Shown here piece by piece: positions 33,212 through 43,382 of a DNA stretch of 64,000 nt (position 1 is the first letter of the stretch; the number at the start of each line of letters is the position of its first letter). The DNA is from Albugo candida (lineage: Eukaryota; Oomycota; Peronosporomycetes; Albuginales; Albuginaceae). The stretch is from assembly GCA_905220665.1 (NCBI GenBank), contig CAJNAR010000148.1, forward strand, positions 434,001 to 498,000, in the 5' to 3' direction. Both the position numbers and the translations under genes were made by a program. The notes beneath the pieces are model-generated. The model was not told where the DNA came from, ran no database searches, and saw only the letters and a list, made by a program, of their open reading frames with translations.

Positions 33212-35461
33212 CTATTTAGTCTGTCTATTCGTTAACGCTTTTTGATAGTCAGAGGTCAAACTTTCTTGTATGTCTCGAGGTACAGACTCGTGAGATTTGT
33301 ATTCCATAGAAAACTCGCCTTTTCCCTGTGTGGAAGATCGCAAATCCGTTGAAAACCCAAACATATTTTGTAATGGCACATCGCATCGAATAACAGTGCC
33401 GTATTCATCCGAGTCGGTGTTATTGATGAGTCCGCGACGTCGATTGATTTCTGCAATTGCCGTACCTTGAAACTCTGATGGTACATCGACTTCGACACTC
33501 ATCGTTGGCTCCAAAATGCAAGGATTGGCTTTTGTGAAGGCATGACGGATAGCCTGAACCATTGCAGCTCGAAATGCCATTTCGCTCGAATCCACCGAGT
33601 GTGATTGTCCATCATTTAAAACGACACGCAAGTGCTGAATTGGGTGACCTATCAGCCATCCTTTTTTAGCGGCATCTTGCACTCCCTTCTCACAGGCAGT
33701 GATATATTCTGGTGGAATTGCATTGCCGATAATATCATTGACAAATTCGATGCCACTAGCATTGTCCTCTGTTCTTTCTAAAGGCTCAATGTAGCCAACG
33801 ACGCGAGCAAATTGACCAGATCCTCCACTTTGTTTGCGATGAAGGTAATTGAATTCTGCTCTTTGACGTATGGTTTCCCGATAATTGACCTGAGGAGCAC
33901 CTGTAGTTACCTCCACATTGTATTCGCGCTTCATACGCTCCACATATATTTGTAAATGTAATTCTCCCATCCCACTGATAATCGTCTCTTTGCTTTCGTC
34001 GTCGATACGAACTCGGAAAGTTGGGTCCTCTCGTTGAAATCGATTCAGAGCTTTTGAAAAGTTTGCTGTTTGTCCCTTATCTTTTGGGGTGACAGCGAGC
34101 GACATTACGGGTTCCGGTACGTGTAAGGATGTCATTGTGTATTTCGATGCATTCGAATCGGAAAATGTGTCCATACTCGCACATTCGACGCCAAACATTG
34201 CTATCACCTCTCCTGCACTCACTTGTTCAACATCCTCCATTTCATTGGAATGCATTTTCACAAGACGGGGCACTTTGATTCGCTTCATGTTGTTCATGTT
34301 GTAGATGAATGATCCACGCTTTAATGACCCGGAATAGATACGCATATATGTGAGCTGCCCAAACTTTCCTTCCTCCAGCTTGAATGCTAACGCTAGTAAA
34401 GGAGCTGTTGGGGAGCATGGAACTAGCACCTTCTCTTCTTCCTTACTCTGGTCCAACGCGTAGTTGGGAACTTCAGCTGGAGCAGGTAGATACGATACGA
34501 CAGCGTCCAATAGCGGCTGTACTCCTCGATTTTTAAATGCGGATCCCATCAGAACAGGAACAAATTGCTGAGCTATTGTAGCCTTACGTATGGCATGTTT
34601 TATTTGGTCGATACTAGGCTCTTCCTCCATCAGAAATAATTCTCCGATTTCTTCGTCGACGTCTGCCAAGTGCTCTATCAATTCGATCCGTTTTTTAGCA
34701 GCGATTTCCTTCAATTCTGAGGGGATCTCGTCGGAAACTTGTACAATTTCCCCATTGTCGCCAACGTTTCGAATGGCTTTCATCTCCACCAAATCAATAA
34801 TTCCCTCTAACGAATGTTCTATTCCAATGGGAATTTGCAAAGCACATGCATTGAGCTTCAGTTGTGTTCGCAGATCAGAAATTACTTTTTTGACATTCGC
34901 TCCCATACGATCCAATTTATTGATAAAAGCTATTCGAGGCACACCGTACCGCTTCATTTGCTTGTCAACAGTAAGAGACTGTGATTGCACACCTGAAACA
35001 CCACAAAGTACGAGAATACCACCATCAAGCACTCGCAAGGCTCGTTCTACTTCAATTGTGAAATCAACGTGACCAGGTGTATCGATGATATTGATATGAT
35101 TGTCTTTCCATTGACAGAATGTTGCAGCCGACTGAATTGTGATTCCTTTTTCTCGCTCGAGTTCCATGGAATCCATTTTAGCTCCAACGCCATCTTTTCC
35201 GCGTACATCATGAATCGAATTGATTTTTCCAGTGTAATACAGAATACGTTCAGTCAATGTGGTCTTTCCAGAGTCAATGTGAGCCGAGATTCCAATATTC
35301 CGCAAGTTGCTCATGTAGTCTTTAGGAGCATCTTCCTCTGTAAATGAGCGAATTATTGCAGCCTCACAGTAATGTCGCCGATTACGTACTCTCAAACTGT
35401 GCAACAAACTATCGTTCTGTCTTGTGAACCTCTTACGAGTGTGTAGGAATAAACATCGCAT
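33212..35461 (-). CDS. GFM1: Mitochondrial elongation factor G1
   Basis: A single exon encodes 749 aa, the usual length for mitochondrial EF-G1. The ATG at 35461 follows a TTG-type extension and begins a basic presequence ([16 protein letters not shown]). The GTPase domain shows AHIDSGKTT (P-loop), [10 protein letters not shown] (switch I), DTPGHVDFT and NKLDRMG. Domains II to V follow, including [14 protein letters not shown] and the C-terminal [11 protein letters not shown]. The protein promotes translocation of tRNA and mRNA on mitochondrial ribosomes. The EF-G2 recycling paralog is less likely because the sequence matches the G1 pattern around [16 protein letters not shown]. It is divergently paired with the G-patch gene at 35535, with 73 bp between the two start codons. 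Confidence 0.93.
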   Translation of the reverse strand: MRCLFLHTRKRFTRQNDSLLHSLRVRNRRHYCEAAIIRSFTEEDAPKDYMSNLRNIGISAHIDSGKTTLTERILYYTGKINSIHDVRGKDGVGAKMDSMELEREKGITIQSAATFCQWKDNHINIIDTPGHVDFTIEVERALRVLDGGILVLCGVSGVQSQSLTVDKQMKRYGVPRIAFINKLDRMGANVKKVISDLRTQLKLNACALQIPIGIEHSLEGIIDLVEMKAIRNVGDNGEIVQVSDEIPSELKEIAAKKRIELIEHLADVDEEIGELFLMEEEPSIDQIKHAIRKATIAQQFVPVLMGSAFKNRGVQPLLDAVVSYLPAPAEVPNYALDQSKEEEKVLVPCSPTAPLLALAFKLEEGKFGQLTYMRIYSGSLKRGSFIYNMNNMKRIKVPRLVKMHSNEMEDVEQVSAGEVIAMFGVECASMDTFSDSNASKYTMTSLHVPEPVMSLAVTPKDKGQTANFSKALNRFQREDPTFRVRIDDESKETIISGMGELHLQIYVERMKREYNVEVTTGAPQVNYRETIRQRAEFNYLHRKQSGGSGQFARVVGYIEPLERTEDNASGIEFVNDIIGNAIPPEYITACEKGVQDAAKKGWLIGHPIQHLRVVLNDGQSHSVDSSEMAFRAAMVQAIRHAFTKANPCILEPTMSVEVDVPSEFQGTAIAEINRRRGLINNTDSDEYGTVIRCDVPLQNMFGFSTDLRSSTQGKGEFSMEYKSHESVPRDIQESLTSDYQKALTNRQTK

Positions 35462-35534
35462 GATGAGGCCTAGGCGAGGATGAATCACCACCAGCAATTA
35501 TAACTGTTTTGATAGTAAAACCGGTAGTGCTACG

Positions 35535-36083
35535 ATGGATGTCACCCGTTCGAGGCAAATCGCCGGTACTGATGCCCAGTCAACAAATACGAGCGAAATG
35601 AACAAGCAAAAAGCCGTGGATAATGATGGTCAGGTAATGATTGATATTGGAGGCACGCAGAATATGGCGTGGTCGTCAGATACGTCGAAATTTGGATTCA
35701 AAATGTTGCAGAAAATGGGATGGATAGCAGGAAAAGGAGTTGGAAAACATTTACAAGGAAATGCATCGCATTTGAAAATCAAAGCAAAGACGAATTCGAC
35801 CGGAGTTGGCTGTAGCTTAAAGCAACGAGAAGAAGAAAATTGGACAGAGACAGCACAAAACTTTAGTAAAGTATTGGAAATACTCAATCAGTCGCAAAGC
35901 ACTATGAAAAATAAAGACAAATCAAAGAAAAAGAAGAAGAAAAAAGAGAATAAAGCGATCAAACGAGAGTCAAAATACAAAGCACCAAAACGATTGCTGT
36001 ATTCCAAACGAATTCGTCAAAAGGATGCAAAGAACTATAGTGCCACTGATATGGCTGCGATATTAGGGATGAACGCACAGTAG
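35535..36083 (+). CDS. PINX1: PinX1-like G-patch protein
   Basis: An intact 182-aa frame starts at an ATG. Residues about 33-100 match the G-patch region of PinX1/Gno1: AWSSDTSKFGFKMLQKMGW, then GKGVGKHLQG, followed by HLKIKAKTNSTGVG and a segment around ENWTETAQNFSKVL. The C-terminal half is strongly basic with a Lys run (KSKKKKKKKENK), fitting a nucleolar protein. In yeast and animals the family takes part in rRNA/snoRNA maturation through the helicase Prp43 and can inhibit telomerase. The protein is shorter than human PinX1 (328 aa), and the telomerase-inhibitory tail is not evident. Confidence 0.8.
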   Translation: MDVTRSRQIAGTDAQSTNTSEMNKQKAVDNDGQVMIDIGGTQNMAWSSDTSKFGFKMLQKMGWIAGKGVGKHLQGNASHLKIKAKTNSTGVGCSLKQREEENWTETAQNFSKVLEILNQSQSTMKNKDKSKKKKKKKENKAIKRESKYKAPKRLLYSKRIRQKDAKNYSATDMAAILGMNAQ

Positions 36084-36185
36084 AAGGGACATGCAGTGCA
36101 ATATAATAATGATGATGAAGAAGTATAGAGACGTAATCCACATGCACTGTTCTATCTCATAGAACGATGAAGGGACCAAAAACGA

Positions 36186-36622
36186 TCAATGATGCAACTT
36201 TTGTGAAAACACCTTACAAAAAGTTCCTTCGAGTCCGATAGAGTAATTGTCCATACCCTTTGCATTCTGATGATTGAGGTCGTTGATATGCAATTGCTGG
36301 TGATTGGAGCATCTTTATATATCTTTATTTGTTTTTTAACGAGAGTACTGTCTGTGTCATATGCACGCTGTTTACTTCTTATAGAGACAATAGATACAGT
36401 GTGTTGCAGAATCAGATTTATAATGTAAAAATGACTTACATCAAAGAGTATTATGTCCACTTTGGACACATTTAAAGAGCAGTTCATATCGCTACTGTAA
36501 TAGGAAGGGTTTCGGTCCACGGAATCTCTTAGCGTCCTGATTATATTATCAAGACTATGATGTGGGAAACAAAAAGGTTCTGTTCGACAATGTATTAGTC
36601 TAATCTGGTTGAATTTTACCAT
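36186..36622 (-). CDS. Uncertain small gene, possibly spliced
   Basis: A frame from the ATG at 36622 reads to a good donor (GTAAGT) at 36439. Joining it to 36296 (after CACCAG) gives a 97-aa product in frame, with a 143-nt intron that is long for this window and could hide another exon. The alternative is the unspliced frame, which stays open to 36152 but passes through the donor. No motif is recognised. It lies convergent to the PinX1-like gene. Confidence 0.35.
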
Positions 36623-36858
36623 ATTCCGCAAAAAACTAGCCACGTGTGGTGTTACTTTTGATTGGACAATCTGGACAATGATCTCGTTTCAATTCGCTGA
36701 AATACCTCCACGGAGCACCAGTGATATGACATCACCGAATGCCACCCACTGACGCCGTTCACCAATGTCTTTTTTTGGCTGACTAATTGTTTCACTCAGT
36801 AAAAATCTCTACTGGATCCACTTGATCATATTCTTTGTGACAGAATTTAGCTCGGGTG

Positions 36859-38097
36859 ATGGCCATTCCCAAATCGAACAAAGACCTTAGTGACAATAAA
36901 ACTATTTTGGATCAGATAGTAGCTGACAAGCTGGCAAATGACCAACACAATGAGAAACGGGCTTTAGCTGAGGCTGGATTCACTCACATAGAAGGATGTC
37001 CGGATCCATCCCCACTTGATCCTCCACCATTCACTATCAAAGAAATTCGAGCTGCCATTCCTCCGCATTGCTTTGAACGTTCTTTGCCTGTGTCTCTTTT
37101 CCATTTAGCAAAGAATCTTTTCATTTGCGGAGGATTATTGTGTGGTGCCACCTATATCGACCAAGTGCCCGTCATGGTACTCCGATGGGCTTTATGGAGT
37201 TTATATTGGTTCTTTCAGGGAAGCTACATGACTGGAATTTGGGTCATTGCCCATGAATGTGGTCATCAAGCTTTCTCAGATAGTACTATTATCAACAATA
37301 CTGTTGGCCTTATACTTCACTCGGCATTGCTCGTTCCATATCACAGTTGGCGTATCACTCATCGTCAACATCATTCCAACACCGGTAGCTGTGAAAATGA
37401 TGCGATCTTTGTACCTGTTGAGAAATCAGTCCATGCCACTTCCCGCTTAAACGAGGCTCTGGAGCACTCCTCTTTGTACAACATTTATGGGATTACGATT
37501 ACGTTGACTATGGGCTGGATACCTGGATACTTGTTCTTCAATGCAAGCGGGCCCAAGAAATATGAGGGAAAAGCAAAATCACATTTCAATCCTTTTGCGG
37601 TGATGTTTAATGATCGGGAACGATCGATGGTCGTGCTGAGTGATGTGGCTCTCGTCTTAACGTTGTTATTGCTCGGGTTGTATACATTTTACACCTCGTT
37701 TGGCTCACTACTCGCTTACTATGGCATTCCATATCTCATTGTCAATGGATACTTGGTCTTGATCACATACCTACAGCACACTGATACTTACATACCCCAT
37801 TACCGTGACGGCGAATGGACATGGCTTCGAGGGGCGCTGGCCACCGTTGATCGCTCCTTCGGATCTTACTTGGACGGTGTTCTGCATCATATTGCCGACA
37901 CACATGTGCTCCATCATCTGTTCTCCGTGATACCATTCTACCATGCTCAAGAAGCCTCTGAAGCGGTCAAGCCAGTGCTCGGTAAGTACTACTTGAAGGA
38001 TACCACCTCACCGCTACTAGCAATGTGGCGATCGTTCAATTACTGCAAATTTGTCGAAGATAATTGCAAGACCGTTTTCTATAAACACAAGCTGTAA
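36859..38097 (+). CDS. FAD2: Delta-12-type membrane fatty acid desaturase
   Basis: An intact intronless frame of 412 aa starts at the ATG after a GTG. It has the three histidine boxes of membrane desaturases: HECGH at about 132-136, HRQHH at about 168-172 and HVLHH at about 349-353. Hydrophobic spans lie at about 78-125, 144-160, 205-230 and 255-300. The His-box spacing and the HECGHQAFS and HRQHHSNTG contexts fit the microsomal oleate (delta-12) desaturase group, which makes linoleate on phospholipids in the ER. An omega-3 desaturase of the same family cannot be ruled out from sequence reading alone. CCAAT motifs at 38145-38220 lie in the spacer before the next gene. Confidence 0.88.
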   Translation: MAIPKSNKDLSDNKTILDQIVADKLANDQHNEKRALAEAGFTHIEGCPDPSPLDPPPFTIKEIRAAIPPHCFERSLPVSLFHLAKNLFICGGLLCGATYIDQVPVMVLRWALWSLYWFFQGSYMTGIWVIAHECGHQAFSDSTIINNTVGLILHSALLVPYHSWRITHRQHHSNTGSCENDAIFVPVEKSVHATSRLNEALEHSSLYNIYGITITLTMGWIPGYLFFNASGPKKYEGKAKSHFNPFAVMFNDRERSMVVLSDVALVLTLLLLGLYTFYTSFGSLLAYYGIPYLIVNGYLVLITYLQHTDTYIPHYRDGEWTWLRGALATVDRSFGSYLDGVLHHIADTHVLHHLFSVIPFYHAQEASEAVKPVLGKYYLKDTTSPLLAMWRSFNYCKFVEDNCKTVFYKHKL

Positions 38098-38139
38098 TAA
38101 AACATCAAATTTACCGTTTTCTTTACCGCAATTGCACAT

Positions 38140-38225
38140 ATGAATGCAGCCAATCAAAAAGCGGTTAAGATCGTAGTGTCCAATGAATAGATAGCTTGGT
38201 TATTTCTACAGCCAATAAACATCTT
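38140..38225 (+). promoter_or_regulatory. Cluster of CCAAT boxes
   Basis: Three CCAAT-type words (AGCCAATCAAAAAG near 38148, GTCCAATGAA near 38179 and AGCCAATAAAC near 38210) occur within about 70 bp upstream of the ATG at 38248. They may be NF-Y binding sites. This is inference from motif and position only. Confidence 0.3.
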
Positions 38226-38247
38226 TGATATTTCGATCAGTGTTCAA

Positions 38248-38799
38248 ATGGAGTTCTCATTCATTTTGTATGGAATCGCCTCGGCGTGGATTTTGTTTGT
38301 TTTGATATTGTTGCATCCACGCTGTCGCAAGATTGTACTTTTGGCGGTGACGTATGTGGTGTTGACGGTGTGGTATCATTATCGTCATTGGAGTCGAACA
38401 AGAGCCAAAACGTGTCGTTCTGAGTCTGAACGCAATGCTGTGGGGATTAAGGAATATAAGACGAAGGAGGCAGAACAGTGCGAGCCACACGTACATGCTA
38501 CCGATACCAAAGGAGAAGTCGATTCAGAAAATAGAGACCTGCAAGAGAAAGCTGCTGGAAGACGAGTGAAAGCTGCTTCCATCAAAAGTACTGGCGACAA
38601 CAAGAAAAAACTGAAGCATTTTGGCTTGTTCCATCGAGGATCGAAAAAGCTTCAAGCCGAAATGAGCAAGGATGTCAGTGATGTGGGAAATGAGGAAGAA
38701 CAGGAGTATTCAGAGGACGAGAATGCCTCACAAGTGAGCTCTGTTGGTTCACGAAGGACATATTCGGGCAGGAAGAAACCACTGAGCTGGGGGAATTAG
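38248..38799 (+). CDS. N-terminally anchored basic/acidic protein, unrecognised
   Basis: A 183-aa frame starts at an ATG. The first 45 residues contain two hydrophobic segments (about 3-23 and 28-43) separated by a short basic turn (HPRCRK). The rest is hydrophilic and probably disordered, with Lys/Arg-rich stretches (KKKLKHFGLFHRGSKKL) followed by an acidic patch (EEEQEYSEDEN) and a Ser/Arg end. The topology suggests a membrane-anchored protein with a long cytosolic tail. No family is recognised; it may be oomycete-specific. Confidence 0.6.
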   Translation: MEFSFILYGIASAWILFVLILLHPRCRKIVLLAVTYVVLTVWYHYRHWSRTRAKTCRSESERNAVGIKEYKTKEAEQCEPHVHATDTKGEVDSENRDLQEKAAGRRVKAASIKSTGDNKKKLKHFGLFHRGSKKLQAEMSKDVSDVGNEEEQEYSEDENASQVSSVGSRRTYSGRKKPLSWGN

Positions 38800-38951
38800 A
38801 TGGGTTGTATGTGAATGATAATAAAAAATACCTCTCAGTATCTCAATATCTTCAATTTGTTTACTTCACTACCCTGATTTATTAACTAAAAGGAGTTGCA
38901 ATATCATTGTACGCTTAAGCCACTTATATCTGGCGTTTCGAGATATTGTGC

Positions 38952-39278
38952 CTAACTACCTAATCTTCGGAGCCATATCACTTCCTCCAGTTTGTCATAT
39001 TTCACAGTGACCGTTCGTTTTAGAAAATTGATTTCAAGCTTCAGCGTTTTGTCATTTGTGAGTTTGTACACTTTTTCGATAAAATCATTGTTTTGTGGAT
39101 TTAGATTGATGTTCCCTCTTCGTATCAGACTGTCGACTTCCTCTTCCAAGAGCGCCATGCTAGTTGAATTCGGCCTCGCCATTTCCTGACTTTCGTAAGA
39201 CCTTGTTTTATTCACCATTGCGGTTCCCCGATACCAAATTGTTGCATATGTGACGATGAGAATACCATAGGCATTCAT
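38952..39278 (-). CDS. Small protein with hydrophobic N-terminus
   Basis: An intact 108-aa frame starts at an ATG. The first 15 residues (MNAYGILIVTYATIW) form a hydrophobic segment that could be a signal peptide or an anchor. The remainder is charged and Asn/Leu-rich, without cysteines. No domain is recognised. It lies next to another small frame of similar type on the same strand (39547-39840), with no clear sequence similarity between them. Confidence 0.45.
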   Translation of the reverse strand: MNAYGILIVTYATIWYRGTAMVNKTRSYESQEMARPNSTSMALLEEEVDSLIRRGNINLNPQNNDFIEKVYKLTNDKTLKLEINFLKRTVTVKYDKLEEVIWLRRLGS

Positions 39279-39546
39279 GATACAAGTTGACTAAAGTGAT
39301 TTGAATGTGAAATGAGCTCTGCGAGAGGCTATAACCTACTTCGTCAATTGAGACGGTGCGACAGAACTAGTCTGAAATGATACATGCTCAGCCGCATTTG
39401 TTGGCTCTTCTCATCTCTATGACAACTAATGGTCGCAAACAGCTGCCGGCATTCCATATTTTCAGTATATAAGCTCAAGAAGAAACCAAGAACAAATGAA
39501 GGAAATTACACAATTATGAGGATTATTCTTTATTTGACTTTCCTTC

Positions 39547-39840
39547 TCACATAGAGGTTCGTATTCTTCGATCAGAGACATCTTCGCTCGCTGTGATGCT
39601 TGCACTCTTGTCGGCAATGTTGACATGAAGCATTATCTTGATTTTGGGATTGCCCGGTAAGTGTAATGCTGCAATTAGACCATCCTGTCCTACAAACTTC
39701 CAGTGCTTCAGAATATCATCCTCGCCATCTACCCGCTTCAAAACTCTTGGTGTCCATTTCGTAATTCCTCGTGTCGGACAAAGCACACTGCTCCACAAAA
39801 GCCAAATTGCCACGACGTAATTCGTCGTTCTCATGATCAT
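39547..39840 (-). CDS. Small secreted-protein candidate
   Basis: Starting from the ATG at 39840 (or 39834) the product is about 95-97 aa. It opens with a plausible signal peptide (MRTTNYVVAIWLLWSSVLC) followed by a small polar domain containing KHWKFVGQDGLIAALHLPG. The frame stays open further upstream, but that extension lacks signal character. The mature part has no cysteines, so it is not a typical cysteine-rich effector. The family is unknown. Confidence 0.45.
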   Translation of the reverse strand: MIMRTTNYVVAIWLLWSSVLCPTRGITKWTPRVLKRVDGEDDILKHWKFVGQDGLIAALHLPGNPKIKIMLHVNIADKSASITASEDVSDRRIRTSM

Positions 39841-41238
39841 CCAGTCTTTGATGTGTATAAGGACTTTGGGGTACCAGCAAGCTATTGGAAAATAGAGATC
39901 TGCCCGATATGGCATACTTGTAACTTATTTGCCTGCAGCTGCATTGCTGCAGCCGGGAATTGCATCGTCTCATAGATATATCTGTTGAAAATAGGGTTGG
40001 ACCAAATGTACTGCTGCAACCTTGGGCTGCCCGAATTCTCCGAGGGTTCGAAAGAGCTCCTTCAAGTCGGTACCACAGTACCGGGAAGATCACGTAATCC
40101 GGGATGATATATTCAGCTATCAGCATTCATTGTATTTACATTGCGCTCTTGTACGCCACAAATACGAAGGCGAACTGACTACTGCTTTTGAATTCTGATT
40201 TCTGTAATTTTACTAGACTGAAGTACGCTTGTTATTATATGGAACTGGACGGATCTGACGTAGATATCATCTTGCATAATTTGATGTTAGGATGTCAACC
40301 GTCACGACCCTGAACAAACTAAGCAAACAATGCTGGTTTATAGAGGTGATTCTTCACATGATTATTCGGAAGATTCTGGGTGTAGACTCGGTAATGGATG
40401 GAAACGTCGTGAGTCCAATGCTATGACATCACGCTTCAGTAACATGATTTAATTACGATCGATTCCGCGAGAACAAACTGATTATATATAGAGGTGAGGT
40501 GATGATGGGGTTTTGTCATGCACGATTTTACATTTGAGAAAATGCTATTTTATAGGAAGGCGAGATATGACTTGGAATGACTCGTGTTTGCGCCTTCTCT
40601 CTCTCAATTTGTTCGCCTTGACTTTCCAAACTATCTGTTTGATTATTTTTCTCTCAGCAACAATAAACATGACTTCTTTCTCTCAATCTTTCGCTATTGG
40701 CGTCTTTCTTTCATCATTTTGTGGCTTGCTCCTTATAAGCGTATAACATGGAAAAAAAAGATCAAATATCGAAGATAATGTACGATTGTGCAATCAATGG
40801 CGTTTGTATAGCTAAGCGGGAAGGGTAGGGCAAATACTGGACCATAAATTCTTAGCATCCATTCACACTAGAAACTGTAGGAGAAGGTGATTAGAATGAG
40901 CATTTCCCTTAAAGGGTATTAGCCTGGAGCAGGTACTGACCTCGCTTGCGTCAGGCATGTGTCCAGGGTCGAAATATTGTACGGCACTTAATAGCAAGTG
41001 AATGCAATACTTTATTCTCATCAATCCGGAAAGACCGGGTTCGGTTTTACTAGTGTCACATAACGCTTTAGGAGTTCACACACGCAATTCGTCGTCGCCA
41101 TAAACTCAAATTTTCTAATACACGTTACGTGATTTCACTATCACTTTTATATATTATAAATTGGAGCACCTGAACGCGCGTTCTATTTTGTACCGACGTG
41201 TTTCCATAATAAATACATTTTCAAAGGGAAATATCGCA
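39841..41238. other. Intergenic stretch, nothing supported
   Basis: Frames such as 40513-40746 begin at TTG and have no family features. Near 41161 the upstream extension of the next gene also begins at TTG. Nothing else is recognised. Confidence 0.5.
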
Positions 41239-42075
41239 ATGATATTTGATCGATTCAGTCAAATTTCGTTTGCCTTGAACAAAGGTGCATCGACTCGACA
41301 TTTGGAGAAATCACACGTCGACGCTTACATCGAAGATGTCGATACTACAAGCAAGAGCTTAGATAGTCACGACTTTGGGCAGTATCGTTGTAAGCTCGAT
41401 CATTCACTGACGCAATCATCTGCGACAGACAAAACTGATACGTCAGAGTACAGCGATGATGAAAGCGGCGTTTTGGAATGTAATAACTGTGTGGAGAGAA
41501 AAGAGGGCGAGAGTGGACATTGGAATCACAAGGAAATGTATTTAAGAAATCCTTATCGTTATAAAGTACCAGAAACATACGCAGTCAGGCATCAACCCGT
41601 AAAGATTTCTTCATCGGCTCCAAACACGTCTGCAGTACCAGCGGCTTTCGCAGACGTTAAAAGGGATTTACGTAGAAGCAGATTCAATAGCTCCGATGCT
41701 TGCTCGCATACCAAAAGACATCTTAAAGGATTTTTGCCAGAAGCACGGCAGTCTTGGCCGTTCAAAACACGAATGCTGAGCCCGAGGCCGACTTGTGTGG
41801 GGTGGGTACGTGGCGCACCTGCAAAAATGAGGTGGCAGGTATTAGATCACTCTATTGAACGTGTGAGAATTGATGTGTGCAACATTGGTTGGGACATTCC
41901 GACCACAGTTGCATCCAACACCCCCAATAATGGCTCCTTTGTATGGCGGAAGGTAGCTTGGGGTATGCCAAGCGGCGAAGGGTACTATATAAACATATAC
42001 GGGATCGAGTCAAAATCCTCGAAAAAATCACTGATTTTGATCGGTCAGAGCGACGAATTTACAGTCGCCAACTAA
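41239..42075 (+). CDS. Protein with C-terminal Kre9/Knh1-like domain
   Basis: Using the ATG at 41239 the product is 278 aa. The N-terminal 180 residues are polar and probably disordered. The last 90 residues read like the Ser-Thr-rich/Kre9-Knh1 family domain. They open with MRWQVLDHSIERVRIDV, then give NNGSFVWRK, the motif GEGYYINIYG and a final SDEFTV, as in proteins where this beta-sandwich ends with SD.F.I. In fungi such domains occur in cell-surface proteins involved in beta-glucan assembly. No signal peptide is visible here, which is odd for that role. An intracellular function is possible. Confidence 0.55.
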   Translation: MIFDRFSQISFALNKGASTRHLEKSHVDAYIEDVDTTSKSLDSHDFGQYRCKLDHSLTQSSATDKTDTSEYSDDESGVLECNNCVERKEGESGHWNHKEMYLRNPYRYKVPETYAVRHQPVKISSSAPNTSAVPAAFADVKRDLRRSRFNSSDACSHTKRHLKGFLPEARQSWPFKTRMLSPRPTCVGWVRGAPAKMRWQVLDHSIERVRIDVCNIGWDIPTTVASNTPNNGSFVWRKVAWGMPSGEGYYINIYGIESKSSKKSLILIGQSDEFTVAN

Positions 42076-42206
42076 TAACACATCGTATGACTGTACATTA
42101 TAACAAGTTGTCAGCAAGCACTAATTCTAATCAATAATCAATAAACATCAGTTATCGCTACTACACGCTCCTTTCGCACCAAAGCGCTCACACTGATCAC
42201 TGATAA

Positions 42207-43271
42207 CTATTGCTTGTTTGGGAACGGGTGCTTATCTGATTTGGATGCCGGTGATGCTGGTTGTAAAGCTTTCTGATGCCGTATATAATCCGAAAGATAC
42301 TCCATACCAGAAACCAACGTGGAGACTCCTACTAAACCACTAAAATTGAAGTATGAGGCAGAGAATACAGAATACATAGTAGTAAACAGTCAACGAACAA
42401 TAGTGGATCGAGAATAAAGCTGTGAGGTATTCCCCATATACTATGTGATAATGTACAGCCAAACATTGTAAACTGCAAGGCAGTATTGAGTTTGCTCAAA
42501 CTACTTGGTTTGATGCCAAAAGAGCTGGAGTCGGTCGTATCAAAAAACGCTGATTGTCTATGTTTGGTTCGATAACGATGATAAAATGTCCCTCCAACTA
42601 GAAGAACATCTCGACCAAATATCAAGGCAGCTAAAGGTAACGGTATCAGTTGCGCCCATACCATACTTCCTGACAATGACGCAATGATCATTTTATCTGC
42701 CAGTGGGTCGAGAAAAGAGCCTAAGATCGACTTGACCATGTAATTTAGTGAGAATTAGCAGTATAGTGGCTATCAGAATGAGACCTGTTTGTCACACGTT
42801 CGTGCAATGTATCCATCCAGCCAGTCTGATACACCGGCGAACGCTAACACTAAGAAGAATGAGAATCCCAATATGAAACAAGCGTTTCGATATACCTCCA
42901 ATCGCTGTCGTGTAGTTGGCCTGTGTGATGACAAACGCCAAATACGGTGTCGACAGAATTCTTGTAAAGGTGATAGCATTTGGCACGTTCCAAATCGAAT
43001 GGCGCGCATGCTATTGTAAAAAGTGTTTCATAGACGCGGAACAGTGCACACAAACGGCTCAACAATGTATTTCACTTTGCAGCTGTTGATTCTGTACCGT
43101 TTCAATTTGAGTCACGCCGGAGAGTTTCTTTATGGACTTTTCACAATGCTGTGTCTTCTCCGAACACACTCTGATGTGCTGACTTGAATATATATACCTT
43201 GGAATTGCAGCAGCGATACTCTGAATCGCATTTTTGCGTCGATAACTACACACTTGGACAAAGTATCTCAT
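42207..43271 (-). CDS. CRLS1: Cardiolipin synthase (CDP-alcohol phosphatidyltransferase)
   Basis: There are five exons, 43271-43098, 43010-42896, 42849-42785, 42730-42399 and 42339-42207, giving 272 aa in frame. Introns are 46-87 nt. The basic N-terminus suits a mitochondrial presequence. NVPNAITFTRI opens the membrane domain. The CDP-alcohol phosphatidyltransferase signature DGxxARx8GxxxDxxxD is formed exactly across the third splice junction (DGYIARTCDKQ joined to SILGSFLDPLAD). The FGRDVLLVGGTFYHRYRT and SKLNTALQF segments match eukaryotic cardiolipin synthase rather than phosphatidylglycerophosphate synthase. The enzyme joins CDP-diacylglycerol and phosphatidylglycerol in the inner mitochondrial membrane. 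The last intron uses a GTTCGT donor. It is divergent from the PEBP gene, with 111 bp between starts. Confidence 0.88.
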
Positions 43272-43382
43272 GCTCTTTTGGTCACGCAACCGTTTATTTT
43301 AAACCACTTATCAGTGAAAAACGTCACAAACGCAATGTCAACTGTGATGATCGACTTGTAAGGATTTCACACACTTGAAAAA

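Noticed and set aside
36152..36643. Single 163-aa minus-strand gene
   Set aside because: It starts at GTG and reads through a strong GTAAGT donor; a shorter spliced model is more likely, though still weak.
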